Source: Candidatus Gastranaerophilales bacterium
Lineage (GTDB): Bacteria > Cyanobacteriota > Vampirovibrionia > Gastranaerophilales > Gastranaerophilaceae
Reading direction: 5' to 3'
Assembly: GCA_944326685.1 (NCBI GenBank)
Contig: CALVEV010000024.1
Location: 1-64,000 of the forward strand
Length of the DNA stretch: 64,000 bases
Below, piece by piece: positions 8,753-19,229 of this stretch (position 1 is its first letter; every line of letters starts with the position of its first letter). The notes under the pieces are model-generated. The model had not been told where the DNA came from, did no database searches, and was given only the letters and a program-made list of their open reading frames with translations. A program made the translations under genes and the position numbers.

Positions 8753-10009
8753 ATGAAGAAAATTAAAATTGGGATGTTAGGACTAGGAACAGTAGGTTCT
8801 GGAGTTTTTAAGACATTAAAAAGATTTGACAACGTGGAAATTGTAAAAATTTGCGTAAAAAATATTAATAGGCCACGTAATATTGAAGGCTTAGATAACA
8901 GCATCTTAACAACTGATCCTTATTCAATTATAAAGAATCCTGATATTGATATTTTTGTAGAAGTAATTGGCGGTGTAAATCCTGCATGGGAATATATATC
9001 CGAAGCAATTAAATCAGGGAAACATATAGTAACAGCAAATAAAGAACTACTTGCAAAAAAAGGAAAAGAACTTTTTGAACTAGCAGAAAAACATAATAAA
9101 GTTGTGTTATATGAAGCAGCAATTGCAGGAGGAATCCCATTAATTATGCCATTAAAAACTATAATGGCAGGTAATGAAATAACTAAAATACAAGCAATTT
9201 TAAATGGAACAACTAATTATATCCTAACTAAAATGGATGTAGATGGTGCATCGTATGAAGATGTTTTAAAAGAAGCTCAAGAGCTTGGATATGCAGAAAC
9301 AGACCCAACAGGTGATGTTGAAGGTTTTGATGCTGCATATAAAATCACAACTCTTGCTACAATTGCATTTAACAAAAGAGTAGATATAAATAAAGTTTAT
9401 AGAGAGGGCATCTCAAAAGTTAGAGCCGAAGATATGCAACAAGCTAATGAATTAGGATACAAAATTAAACTAATTGCTAATGCTTCTATAAATGAACAAG
9501 ATGAAGTAGATGTAAGAGTTCATCCTACATTAGTACCTAAAAACTCTACTTTAGCACATATAGACTATGTAACAAATGCTGTTGGAATGAAAGGATTCCC
9601 TATTGGAGATATATTACTTTCAGGCCCAGGTGCAGGAGAATTTCCGACAGCAAGTTCAGTAATTGGAGATATTTTAAACATTGCAGCAGAAATTGGAACA
9701 ACAAATTACCCACTTCCAATGATGCGTTGTAAACATTCTGAAGAAGCCAAAATGATTCCAATATCTGAAACAAAAAATAAATATTATATTTCTATAACAG
9801 CCCCTAATAATACAGGAGTTATAGGAAAAATTGGAACAATTTGTGCAGATAAAAATATTAGCTTATCAAGCATAATTCAAAAAGGTGTATCAGATAACAA
9901 CACCGCAGATATAACAGTGATAACTGAAATTTGTAAAGAAGCTGATATTCAAAGTGCAATATCAGAATTAAAAGATTGTAAGATTAATAGTTTAATAAGA
10001 GTAATGTAG
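8753..10009 (+). CDS. hom: Homoserine dehydrogenase
   Basis: NAD(P)-dependent reduction of aspartate semialdehyde to homoserine, the shared precursor of threonine and methionine. The 418 residues begin with the Rossmann motif GLGTVGSGV (10-18). The catalytic domain contains GGIPLI and LNGTTNYILTKM, the family signature around Lys/Asp catalytic residues. A C-terminal ACT domain (from about 345, YISITAPNNTGVIGKIG) is the usual site of threonine feedback. It is a monofunctional enzyme without a fused aspartokinase. thrC follows after 12 nt, and metX and metY lie on the opposite strand upstream. Confidence 0.96.
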   Translation: MKKIKIGMLGLGTVGSGVFKTLKRFDNVEIVKICVKNINRPRNIEGLDNSILTTDPYSIIKNPDIDIFVEVIGGVNPAWEYISEAIKSGKHIVTANKELLAKKGKELFELAEKHNKVVLYEAAIAGGIPLIMPLKTIMAGNEITKIQAILNGTTNYILTKMDVDGASYEDVLKEAQELGYAETDPTGDVEGFDAAYKITTLATIAFNKRVDINKVYREGISKVRAEDMQQANELGYKIKLIANASINEQDEVDVRVHPTLVPKNSTLAHIDYVTNAVGMKGFPIGDILLSGPGAGEFPTASSVIGDILNIAAEIGTTNYPLPMMRCKHSEEAKMIPISETKNKYYISITAPNNTGVIGKIGTICADKNISLSSIIQKGVSDNNTADITVITEICKEADIQSAISELKDCKINSLIRVM

Positions 10010-10021
10010 AAAGAGGAAGTC

Positions 10022-11080
<1,059 letters not shown>

Positions 11081-11085
11081 ATTTA

Positions 11086-11712
11086 ATGGCATCCAATTTT
11101 GATTTTTTGAAAACTGTAGATAAAAAACTGTTCGACTTAATTGAAACAGCCGAACAGTTGTATCGTGATGAATATTTTGATCAATGTATTGTTCAAACAA
11201 GAAAATTTGCAGAAAATATTTGTAAAAAACTTCTTGGAGGGAAAAAAACAACTGAAAAAACTTTTGATGAAATGTTAGCGACCTTATGTGACAAATCAAC
11301 AGGGTCTCAACAAGAAAAAGAAATTATTGAAGATTTATATTTTATCAAAAGAGAAGGAAATAAATCAGCTCACAATTCTAATCAAGCTTTACCTGCGTCT
11401 ACAGCATTAGAATGTTTACAAAGAGCCTTTGAAGTTGGTATAAATTTTGCATTTTCAAGAAATCCTAATAAAACAAAATTATTAAAATTAGAATTTGATA
11501 TTGAACTTTTAATTACGGGAGAAAAAACAAAAAAGACATTGAAAGAAAAGTATCTTGATGCAAAAGAAAAAAATAAATCAACAAAAGAAGAAATAGATAT
11601 TGAAATACATTCCCCTAAGTCACATAAAAGAAAGAAAAATAATAATTTAATAGGTGGCATTATCCTATTTATTTTAATCATAATATATATATGTTGCGTT
11701 TTTATAAAATAA
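11086..11712 (+). CDS. DUF4145/HEPN-like protein with C-terminal membrane anchor
   Basis: 208 residues. The N-terminal 125 residues are helical and match the DUF4145 pattern: RKFAENICKKLL (39-50) and the later FIKREGNKSAHNS (87-98). The latter contains R89-x6-H96, the Rx4-6H motif of HEPN-fold RNases. A Lys/Glu-rich linker (about 160-184) leads to a single C-terminal transmembrane segment (about 188-206). DUF4145 domains occur in type I restriction subunits and alone; the role here is unknown. It begins 5 nt after thrC with no clear ribosome site and ends in a strong terminator. Confidence 0.65.
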   Translation: MASNFDFLKTVDKKLFDLIETAEQLYRDEYFDQCIVQTRKFAENICKKLLGGKKTTEKTFDEMLATLCDKSTGSQQEKEIIEDLYFIKREGNKSAHNSNQALPASTALECLQRAFEVGINFAFSRNPNKTKLLKLEFDIELLITGEKTKKTLKEKYLDAKEKNKSTKEEIDIEIHSPKSHKRKKNNNLIGGIILFILIIIYICCVFIK

Positions 11713-11742
11713 AATAAGCGGTTAATTACTTAACCGCTTATT
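11713..11742. terminator. Bidirectional intrinsic terminator
   Basis: A perfect 13-bp stem, AATAAGCGGTTAA (11713-11725) with TTAACCGCTTATT (11730-11742), loop TTAC, sits between two converging genes. T-rich flanks on both strands allow it to end both the hom-thrC unit and the adhesin transcript. Confidence 0.85.
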
Positions 11743-11761
11743 TATTATTTATTCAAGTTAA

Positions 11762-14700
11762 TTATTGATCAATATTAAATCTATCAGCAATATGCAATGT
11801 ATCTATTTGCTCTTGTAAAGCTCTATAAACGCTATCACCGATATCCATATGATGTAATCCACCTCTTCTACCTTCGTGAGCAGCGAAACCAATAGGAGCA
11901 AAATCAGAACCTAATCTAGTATCAATTGCTCTATCTCTTAAGTAACCTAGAATTAATGCAGAATCTTCATCTAAGCCACCTAAATCAGTTCCATCACCAC
12001 CACCAGGGAATGTAGGATAGAAGATAATTCGATCTACATTAACTGCACTACCAGTTATTGATGGTCTTAACTCTCCACTATTGATTATTGTATTTAAAAC
12101 ATTAATGTATAAATCATTACCATTAGTGAAACCTGTTGAATCTGCTGTAGTGTTTAAAATATGACCGATTTCAAAGTCATTGAATTGTAAGTGTCCAGTT
12201 TCAACATTTTTAGCTTCAATGTATTGAGCTCCATTTACTGTAATATTATTAGCTTTTGTAGAATCGCCATTAATTGCAACAAATCCAGAATCTTTAGAAG
12301 CTGAAATTGTTAAATCTCCATTAATATTATTTGAACCAGTAAATGTTACATCACCTTTTGAATTCATTCCAACATTAGAATTGTAGTTTGAATTGTTAGT
12401 AGTAATATTTGCACCATTGAAGTTTACATTTTTACCATTAACAACATTGTTATTTGTTAAATTATCAATAACTACATTTCCATCAGTTGTAATATTAACA
12501 GAATTAGCTGCGTTTAATGACATTTTAGAACTATTGTTAATTGTAATATTACCTTTAGTATCTAAATTAACATTATTGCCAGCATTTGCATTAATGAAGT
12601 TAGCATTTGAGTTCTTGATGTTAACATCATTACCTGCATTTGCTTTTAAGTCTCCATTAATATTTGTATTTTCAATATTTACATTTGCTTTATTATTTTT
12701 ACCGCTAGCTTTGATATCAGCGTTACCTTTTATAGTACTTCCTTTTACTGTTACTGCACCATATTGAGATTCTAAATTAGCATCTCCGTTAGATTTTGAA
12801 TTATTAAATCTAACATTATATTTAGCTTTAGCATCAACAGAACCAACTTCAGAAGAAGTAATACCTACTTCATTTTGTAATGATTCTGCTGTTAGTTTAT
12901 TACCAACTTTAGAATTTAGTAATCCTACTTTTCCGTGAGCTTTTGCTGTTAGGTTGTTAGCAATATTAGAATCTTCAAAGTTTAAGCTTCCGCCTTTTGT
13001 AGAATCAAAATCAGCGTTTTGAGCATTTGCTTTTATCTTACCTTCATATCTAGTGTTTTTAGATACGATGTTTCCATTTTGAGCTGTAATAGTGCTGTTT
13101 CCTTGGATAGAACCACCTTTAACATCATTACCAGCATCAATTGTTATATTTCCTTTTGATGAATTTAATTCAAGGTTTCTACCTGCAACAACTTTACTTA
13201 AGTTGATGTCATTCGCTGCGTAAGCTTTTACATCAAAACCAGCCATAATATTGCCAGAAGTTGTGATGCTTCCATCAGCTTGAGTAAGCAAGTTACCTGC
13301 AACGTTAGCACCTTTATTGATTTTTAAATCTCCATCTGAAGATAATCTTAAATTACCTTTAGTTGTTTCTGGTGTAACAAATGTTACGTTACCGTTAGAA
13401 TGAACACTTGCAAGTCCTGCAGTTAATGATTCTACTCTACCACCAGAGATATTGATTGCATTTTGTAAATTCCAATCATATCCAACTTTATCCATTGCTG
13501 GATATATGTTATCTAATGATGCAATGTTATTTGCAACATTGAAATTGTATGTATTACCATCTAATAATGCATTTGTTTGAGCTAATAAAGAACCATTTTT
13601 TGCTGTCATATTAATTTGGTCAGCAACAACGTTTCCTATAATTCCAATATTTTTATTATTAGATGTTGCATTCATAACATTTGAAGTTACATTATTTAAC
13701 CAAACATTATTATCTGCTGTTATATTTGCAATTCCATTAATGATAGCATTATCAACGTTAGCATCACCACCTGCATTTATAGTTACATCTCCATCAGAGA
13801 TTGTGTTATAGAATTGTGTTCTTCCACCTGATGTAATATTTGCACTACCTACGTGACCTTTGCCTGCAGCAGATGCTCCAAATGATACTCTATCGCCAGC
13901 AGTTGCATTAAATGCATTATCTACATTTGTGTCATATACAACTACTGATTCTTTAGCATTTGCATTAACTTGTCCCATATGAGATTCGTTAATATGAATG
14001 CTTTTATCTGAGTTTAAATTTGCTTTTTCTGTAATATTTGATTTATTGAATTTTAAGTCTCCGATAATTCTAGTGAATGTCGCATTTTTTGCATCTGCAT
14101 AAATGTAACCACCAAAACTAGAATTTTTTGAAGTTATATTACCTTTAGTTGCATTTAGTGTTGAATAACTAGCAACTGATGAATCAGAGATTGAAATATT
14201 ATTGTTTTCAGCAGTCATTTTTGCGGTACTAGCTATGTCTGTATCCCACATAGTAATACCTTTATTACCTTTTAAATCTACTGAACCAATTGTAGTTTTC
14301 TTATTATCTGATCCACCAATACGAACTTCTCCTTCTTTAGAAGTTGCTTTAAATAATTTACCTACAGTAGATTCCCATAAGTGAATATTACCTTTAGATT
14401 CTGCTGTTAAGTTACCAGATACGTTAGAATGTATAATATTTAGTCTTTCTTCTGCACCTGTGAATGAAGCATTTCTAGCTTCAACTTTAGTATCGCCAAT
14501 TAAATTAGAATTTGTAGATTTTACATCTAAACCAGATTTTAAATTAGCGTTACCTTTAATATCTGAATTATTAATAATTATGTTTTGTTTTGCGTCTGCT
14601 GTAAGTGAACCAACTTGAGTGCGTTTATCTTGACCATTTAAGCTTACATTACCATTATCAGCTTTAGCATTAACATTATTACCAACATTAGCTTGCCATA

Positions 14701-16447
14701 ATGCTACACTACCACCTGAATGTGCATTTAAATTACCATCAATAGTTGTGTTACTTACTGTAATTTGAGCATCATTAGCATTTGTTGCTGTTAGTTTTGC
14801 ATTTCCGTGAACGTTAGAATATGCAATATATAAATCATGAGGAGGATCTGTTTGCATAGCATCTGAAGGAACACCAACACTATGTTCTCCTGTAAACTTA
14901 GCTGTTAAGTCTTTTGCAAAATCTGAGAACCAGATTTTTACGCCATTCTTTGCTGTAAAGTCAGCATTGCCATCGACATTCGCATTTTTTATAGATACAT
15001 GACCATCAGTTGATTCTGCAGTAAAGTCTTCTTTAACATCAGCTTTTACAAAATTCAAATTATCTTTTGAATGTGCTTTAACCCATTCTGTTGAAGATAC
15101 GATTATATCACCACCAATTGTTGTTGATTTTTTATATTCATCTGATGTTTGATTTGGTTTTTTACTGCTATATCCTATTAAAATATTTCCATCACCTGAT
15201 TTATCTGTATCAGCGATTAATGTTGCATTCTTTGCTACTGAACCACCATTTAATTGGATTGCGCCTTTATGTGTTGTTACTTCTAAATTTCCTCCTACTG
15301 TTGAATCACGCATTGCTAATGATGCATATGTTGTTACTCCATCATCTTGAAGAACTAACTGATCACCTGCGGTTACTTTTACATTATTAGCAATATTTGA
15401 ATTGATAATATTTGTATATTTACGAGATTTTGTATCTAAATTCTTTGTATTTAATTTTTCAATTACTGCTATATCATTTGAATTTACATTTGTATCTTTT
15501 GTTACTGTTGTATTTCTAAGGTGTGTTCCTTTACCTGATACAATATCTAAATTTCCATGAACTGTTGTTTTTGTATCACCAACGGTATTAAAAGTTGTTT
15601 CTCCACCTGTTGTAACTTTTGTATCACTATTAAATGTAGAACCAAAAACATCTGCATGTCCTTTATTTACTACTAAATTAACAGTTCCTTTATTTGTTGA
15701 TAGTGAAGAATTTGCAATTTTTATATATTCATATTTTTCTTTTGGAATAGATGGAGCTGCTGCCTCAGCAGTATATGTTGCACCATCTGTAGTTTTTAAA
15801 ACTATATCGCCACCTTCTGCTCTTGCTGTAAGGTTTGCGTTATATATATTTATTCCTTTCGCAATAATATTAATTGCGCCACTACTTATAGAACCTCCAT
15901 CTAAGGAAATTACACTATAAACATCATTTTTGAATTTTCCATCTTTTAATAAATTATCAATATCTAACTTATTTCCATCAAAGAATTTTTCGTAATATTT
16001 ATTTGAATATAAATCTTGAGCTGTAAGAATTAATGCGCCAGCAGTTTCAAAAACACCACCTGACATAACCATACCATTTGGGTTTGAAATAATTATACTT
16101 CCAGAACCATCTGATGTAACTAAACCTGAAAAAGTAGACATTCCATTTAATACATTATTTAAAACGGCATGACTTCCATTATTAAAGTTTAATGACTGGT
16201 TGTGTAAAACATTTAATATATCCCAGTTAATTACAGTATCTTTATTGAAATCTAAACTTGCATTAGTACCATCTGTATTAACGCCAGTTAAACCATCTGT
16301 GTGATCTTTTATTACTGCACCACCTTGACCATCAACTTTATCAAGGACATCCGACCCTGCAAAAGCTCCTTCTGCAAATGTTGCTTGTAAAGTTAATAAT
16401 GAAAAGCACATAAAACTTGCTAATAATTTTTTTAATAAATCTTTCAT
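11762..16447 (-). CDS. Filamentous-haemagglutinin-like two-partner-secretion exoprotein
   Basis: 1561 residues, predicted to be a secreted or surface-exposed beta-helical adhesin. A signal peptide (MKDLLKKLLASFMCFSLL..., cleavage near 25-30) precedes a TPS secretion domain. That domain contains DILNVLHNQSLNFN and the hallmark ISNPNGMV (NPNG at about 122-125). From about 230 to 1440 the sequence is an irregular repeat of about 20 residues, alternating motifs such as NSNIxGNLxAxA and GxVxLxNSxVG, as expected for coils of a right-handed beta helix. The last ~100 residues are not repetitive (Gly/Asp linker, then a helix ending FNIDQ). The mature protein has no cysteine. No TpsB transporter gene is in the window. 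A strong promoter and ribosome site AAGGGTGTAGG precede it. Confidence 0.85.
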   Translation of the reverse strand: MKDLLKKLLASFMCFSLLTLQATFAEGAFAGSDVLDKVDGQGGAVIKDHTDGLTGVNTDGTNASLDFNKDTVINWDILNVLHNQSLNFNNGSHAVLNNVLNGMSTFSGLVTSDGSGSIIISNPNGMVMSGGVFETAGALILTAQDLYSNKYYEKFFDGNKLDIDNLLKDGKFKNDVYSVISLDGGSISSGAINIIAKGINIYNANLTARAEGGDIVLKTTDGATYTAEAAAPSIPKEKYEYIKIANSSLSTNKGTVNLVVNKGHADVFGSTFNSDTKVTTGGETTFNTVGDTKTTVHGNLDIVSGKGTHLRNTTVTKDTNVNSNDIAVIEKLNTKNLDTKSRKYTNIINSNIANNVKVTAGDQLVLQDDGVTTYASLAMRDSTVGGNLEVTTHKGAIQLNGGSVAKNATLIADTDKSGDGNILIGYSSKKPNQTSDEYKKSTTIGGDIIVSSTEWVKAHSKDNLNFVKADVKEDFTAESTDGHVSIKNANVDGNADFTAKNGVKIWFSDFAKDLTAKFTGEHSVGVPSDAMQTDPPHDLYIAYSNVHGNAKLTATNANDAQITVSNTTIDGNLNAHSGGSVALWQANVGNNVNAKADNGNVSLNGQDKRTQVGSLTADAKQNIIINNSDIKGNANLKSGLDVKSTNSNLIGDTKVEARNASFTGAEERLNIIHSNVSGNLTAESKGNIHLWESTVGKLFKATSKEGEVRIGGSDNKKTTIGSVDLKGNKGITMWDTDIASTAKMTAENNNISISDSSVASYSTLNATKGNITSKNSSFGGYIYADAKNATFTRIIGDLKFNKSNITEKANLNSDKSIHINESHMGQVNANAKESVVVYDTNVDNAFNATAGDRVSFGASAAGKGHVGSANITSGGRTQFYNTISDGDVTINAGGDANVDNAIINGIANITADNNVWLNNVTSNVMNATSNNKNIGIIGNVVADQINMTAKNGSLLAQTNALLDGNTYNFNVANNIASLDNIYPAMDKVGYDWNLQNAINISGGRVESLTAGLASVHSNGNVTFVTPETTKGNLRLSSDGDLKINKGANVAGNLLTQADGSITTSGNIMAGFDVKAYAANDINLSKVVAGRNLELNSSKGNITIDAGNDVKGGSIQGNSTITAQNGNIVSKNTRYEGKIKANAQNADFDSTKGGSLNFEDSNIANNLTAKAHGKVGLLNSKVGNKLTAESLQNEVGITSSEVGSVDAKAKYNVRFNNSKSNGDANLESQYGAVTVKGSTIKGNADIKASGKNNKANVNIENTNINGDLKANAGNDVNIKNSNANFINANAGNNVNLDTKGNITINNSSKMSLNAANSVNITTDGNVVIDNLTNNNVVNGKNVNFNGANITTNNSNYNSNVGMNSKGDVTFTGSNNINGDLTISASKDSGFVAINGDSTKANNITVNGAQYIEAKNVETGHLQFNDFEIGHILNTTADSTGFTNGNDLYINVLNTIINSGELRPSITGSAVNVDRIIFYPTFPGGGDGTDLGGLDEDSALILGYLRDRAIDTRLGSDFAPIGFAAHEGRRGGLHHMDIGDSVYRALQEQIDTLHIADRFNIDQ

Positions 16448-16492
16448 TCCTACACCCTTTATATTGTTTTATTATTAATTCCGACTACCTTA

Positions 16493-16521
16493 AATATAGA
16501 ATTCTAGCTATATTTGTTCAA
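16493..16521 (-). promoter_or_regulatory. Promoter of the adhesin gene
   Basis: On the minus strand: -35 TTGAAC (16521-16516), 17-bp spacer, -10 TATATT (16498-16493). The predicted leader is about 40 nt. The gene therefore has its own promoter, separate from the upstream 103-aa gene, which ends in a terminator. Confidence 0.7.
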
Positions 16522-16613
16522 TAATTCTACCATGTAAAAATTCCTAAAGATTTTTTTTTGACATTTACATGTATATTTTTTTACATTTATTAACAACTAA
16601 AAAATACAAAATA

Positions 16614-16645
16614 AAAAGACAACCTTTAATTAAAGATTGTCTTTT
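16614..16645 (-). terminator. Terminator of the 103-aa protein gene
   Basis: AAAAGACAA...TTGTCTTTT with an inner CTTTAATTAAAG palindrome forms one continuous hairpin. The single non-Watson-Crick position is C against A if read rightward but a stable U-G pair if read leftward, and the leftward product continues TTATTTT. The structure therefore fits a minus-strand terminator. Confidence 0.75.
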
Positions 16646-16666
16646 ATTTTATTTTGGATTTAAAAA

Positions 16667-16978
16667 TTATTCCCAAATACTTTTAGTTGGTGTAGTTTCT
16701 ACATCTTCAAAAGCAGATCTTCTTCCACCAGTCCATCCACCTTCGCCAGCACCTGATGCTGCTCTTAATGATTTAGGATTTTCTAGTTCTATAACTTTTA
16801 CTGTTGGTTTTTTATAAGTTAGTAAAACTTTATTTTGATCTGCTAATGCTTGAGCACCTTTATTTCCTTCAGCAACTTTTGCTGTTGATTTTGCTACTAC
16901 GTTTTTTACTGCTTTTGCTGTTTTTGCTACTGGAGCTTTTACAGCCATTCCTGCTTTGATACCTTGTACTGTTGGCAT
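16667..16978 (-). CDS. Unknown 103-aa protein, Ala/Lys-rich N-half and Gly/Trp-containing tail
   Basis: No family recognised. Residues 1-60 are basic and Ala/Lys/Val-rich (GIKAGMAVKAPVAKTAKAV), without a typical signal peptide. Residues 60-80 read VKVIELENPKSL, and the tail of about 30 residues contains SGAGEGGWTGGRRSAFEDVE and a final KSIWE. Coding is supported by an excellent ribosome site (AAGGAGGAATATATT before ATG) and a dedicated terminator, both marks of a highly expressed monocistronic gene. Its upstream region shares a 22-nt identical block with that of the gene at 53896-54939. The leader-plus-tail layout resembles a peptide precursor, but no modification enzyme is nearby, so that is only a possibility. 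Confidence 0.65.
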   Translation of the reverse strand: MPTVQGIKAGMAVKAPVAKTAKAVKNVVAKSTAKVAEGNKGAQALADQNKVLLTYKKPTVKVIELENPKSLRAASGAGEGGWTGGRRSAFEDVETTPTKSIWE

Positions 16979-17047
16979 AATATATTCCTCCTTTGCCTAT
17001 TATCATAAAATTCAATAAATAATTGAATGTACTAACTATAATAACCA

Positions 17048-17069
17048 AACAAAAAATAATTTGCTATTT
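17048..17069 (-). promoter_or_regulatory. 22-nt upstream element, copy A
   Basis: Identical over 22 nt to 54989-55010. Key core on the plus strand is ATAATTTGCTATTT, with arms AAATA/TATTT around ATTTGC. Both copies lie 50-70 nt upstream of the start codon of a leftward gene of unknown function. It could be a regulator-binding site or an upstream promoter element. A looser relative (AATAATTGCCTTATTT, near 22893-22908) lies about 55 nt upstream of the small gene 22619-22837. Confidence 0.45.
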
Positions 17070-17100
17070 ATATTTATATTATTTAACATATTGTAATATT

Positions 17101-18249
17101 TTATAAATATTTAATTAAAATGGTAGCAATAACTGGGAATATGGATAATATAACTAATACATTTGTTATTCCATAATGCTGAGCGGTTAAACCTATTAAT
17201 GATAATGCTATAGCTACTACCCCCCAGGCAAAACCATTCATGAATCCTGCAACAACACTTTTATACTTAGGTAACAATGTTTGTCCCATTACCATTGTTA
17301 CTGGTTGAGCTAACATCGTTGTAAAACCAATAATAACAAATGTTATTATTGAAAATATTGGATGATGAATATAAGTTACGGAAAATAAAATAATCAATGG
17401 AAGAGTTGCAGTCATGGAAAAATATAATAATTGTTTTGTACCTAATAATAACTCTATTTTATGACTACATAATGAACCAAAACCTCCTGCTATTATAAAT
17501 AAAAATAAAGCAATCCCAATATAAAAAGGAGAATATCCCATATCTTTCCATAAAAATGGTAATAATGTACAACAACTTGTTGTTACCAAAACTTTCATCA
17601 TTGATATTATCATTAAATAATTCATCTTCTTATTGGTTAATATAGTATAGAAAGTTTCTTTAAAAGTTTTATACTCTGGTTTTTTTTCAATATTTGATAA
17701 TTTTGGAACAAATATAAACATGGTTAATGCCAATGATAAACCCATTATTGATAATACAGGCATGTTTTCCATTCCTAAATATTGAGTAACTGATGCTGCA
17801 ATTAAAGGCCCAAAAGAATAACCTATAGACCCCATACTTATAAAAAAGCCCATATCATCTGCACAGGTATTATTGATTGTAGCAAACCTATTAACAAATC
17901 CGCTTGCCTGAGGATGGTAAAAACTGCTACCTATACTGCCTAAAATCATAAATAAAATTAAAAAATAGATATTCTTAGCCAATGGTGCTAATGGTATAAA
18001 TATAGAACTTAATATTAAACCCCAAAATATAAATACTCTTTTTAGCATGTTATCAGCAAAAAATCCAAATATTGGTTGTAACAATGATGAAAAAATATTA
18101 GAAATACTAATAACAACTGTAGCCATTGCTAGTGTTATTCCTAATTTTGCAGCAATAAATGGCATTATCGGATTTAATATACCAGTATATATATCATTTA
18201 CAAAATGTCCTGCTGATAACCATTTAACTGCAATCTTATTTTTATTCAT
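17101..18249 (-). CDS. MFS transporter, fosmidomycin-resistance (Fsr)-like
   Basis: Inner-membrane major facilitator with about 12 hydrophobic segments in 382 residues. The N terminus (SAGHFVNDIYTGILNPIMPF, residues 11-30) and LQPIFGFFAD (about 56-65) match the Fsr-type pattern G-H-F-x2-D-x-Y and S-x-L-Q-P-x-F-G. Proteins of this type export small molecules; the substrate here is not predictable. AAGGAGC precedes ATG. It starts 8 nt after the alcohol dehydrogenase gene, so the two are probably co-transcribed. This could mean export of a compound made or detoxified by that enzyme; that is inference. Confidence 0.8.
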   Translation of the reverse strand: MNKNKIAVKWLSAGHFVNDIYTGILNPIMPFIAAKLGITLAMATVVISISNIFSSLLQPIFGFFADNMLKRVFIFWGLILSSIFIPLAPLAKNIYFLILFMILGSIGSSFYHPQASGFVNRFATINNTCADDMGFFISMGSIGYSFGPLIAASVTQYLGMENMPVLSIMGLSLALTMFIFVPKLSNIEKKPEYKTFKETFYTILTNKKMNYLMIISMMKVLVTTSCCTLLPFLWKDMGYSPFYIGIALFLFIIAGGFGSLCSHKIELLLGTKQLLYFSMTATLPLIILFSVTYIHHPIFSIITFVIIGFTTMLAQPVTMVMGQTLLPKYKSVVAGFMNGFAWGVVAIALSLIGLTAQHYGITNVLVILSIFPVIATILIKYL

Positions 18250-18257
18250 GAAGCTCC

Positions 18258-19229
18258 TTAAAACTTTAATAATACTTTGATTGTATCTTTTTCTTTATTC
18301 GCATTAAAAGCATTCTCTGCATCATCTATTGAATATATTTTAGAAATAAATTGACTAAAATCTATTCGATTATTTTTTAATAATCTTAGAGCAGGGCCAA
18401 ATTGACCACAGCGAGAACCTAAAACAGTTATTTCATTAATTACGATTGGTGCCAAATTTAATTCTTTACCTGTCGCGATTGTGCTTTTTAAAACCAAAAC
18501 TCCTCTTGGTTTTACAAGATTCAATGAAGTTTCAAACCCAGAAACAGAACCTGTTGCTTCTACTACAACATCATAATTATTTAAAATCTCAGTTTGTGAC
18601 AATAATTGAGTCTGCACACCTTGTGCTCTTGCAATATTAAGTTTATTTTCATGCTTTCCTATCAAAGTAACATTTAAATTTTGAGCATTTAATGTTAGTG
18701 CAATAGTTAAACCTAATTTTCCATCGCCTAAAACTGCAACTTTTTGACTTGGATCAATATGCAACTGTTCAGTAATTTCACAAGCAGCAGCTAAAGGCTC
18801 TACAAATACTGCTTGTTCATCTGAAACATTTTCTGGAACTTCAAATAATATATTTGTCGGTAGTGTAATATACTCGGCAAAACAACCGTCTTTTTTCCAA
18901 ATCCCTATAGTATGTCGATTTGGACAATGTCTATAATTTTTAACTGCACACCAAGGACACTCAGGATCATTACATCCATAACTTATTTCTGCTACAACTC
19001 TTTTTCCAACTAAAGACTTGCCTTCAGAGTTTACATCTTCTACAATACCTATAAATTCATGACCCAAAATACCATTATACCCCATGTAGCCTTTTACAAT
19101 TTCTGCATCAGTATTACAAATACCAGCTAATGAAACTTTTATTAAAGCCTCTCCTTTTTGCGGGATTGGTTTCGGATAGTCATTTTTAAGTGTTAAACCT
19201 TCTTCATTATTAAAAATTAATGCTTTCAT
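18258..19229 (-). CDS. Zinc-dependent medium-chain alcohol dehydrogenase
   Basis: 323-residue MDR-family oxidoreductase. Catalytic zinc ligands C38, H57 and E58 lie in GICNTD and GHEFIG. Structural-zinc cysteines C86, C91, C94 and C102 are all present, with an unusual four-residue first gap. The coenzyme Rossmann motif is VLGDGKLG (about 165-172). It is slightly shorter than typical family members (about 340-350), the difference being in the C-terminal half. Substrate unknown; threonine/sorbitol-dehydrogenase-like enzymes are the closest general group. AAGGAG lies 8 nt before ATG. It forms a pair with the MFS gene downstream. Confidence 0.85.
   Translation of the reverse strand: MKALIFNNEEGLTLKNDYPKPIPQKGEALIKVSLAGICNTDAEIVKGYMGYNGILGHEFIGIVEDVNSEGKSLVGKRVVAEISYGCNDPECPWCAVKNYRHCPNRHTIGIWKKDGCFAEYITLPTNILFEVPENVSDEQAVFVEPLAAACEITEQLHIDPSQKVAVLGDGKLGLTIALTLNAQNLNVTLIGKHENKLNIARAQGVQTQLLSQTEILNNYDVVVEATGSVSGFETSLNLVKPRGVLVLKSTIATGKELNLAPIVINEITVLGSRCGQFGPALRLLKNNRIDFSQFISKIYSIDDAENAFNANKEKDTIKVLLKF

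Noticed and set aside
15091..15390. Long open frames on the plus strand inside the adhesin gene (also 12393-12767, 14202-14384)
   Set aside because: They are antisense to a clear 1561-residue protein, are Leu/Phe-rich as expected for the complement of Asn/Lys/Thr/Ser codons, and have no ribosome sites.
11762..16447. Adhesin repeats as a tandem DNA repeat or CRISPR
   Set aside because: Similarity is at the protein level with an irregular ~20-residue period. DNA copies are not identical and there are no conserved spacers.
16667..16978. 103-aa protein as a confirmed peptide natural-product precursor
   Set aside because: No radical SAM, cyclodehydratase, lanthipeptide or protease/transporter gene lies nearby, and no double-glycine or recognised leader motif is present.
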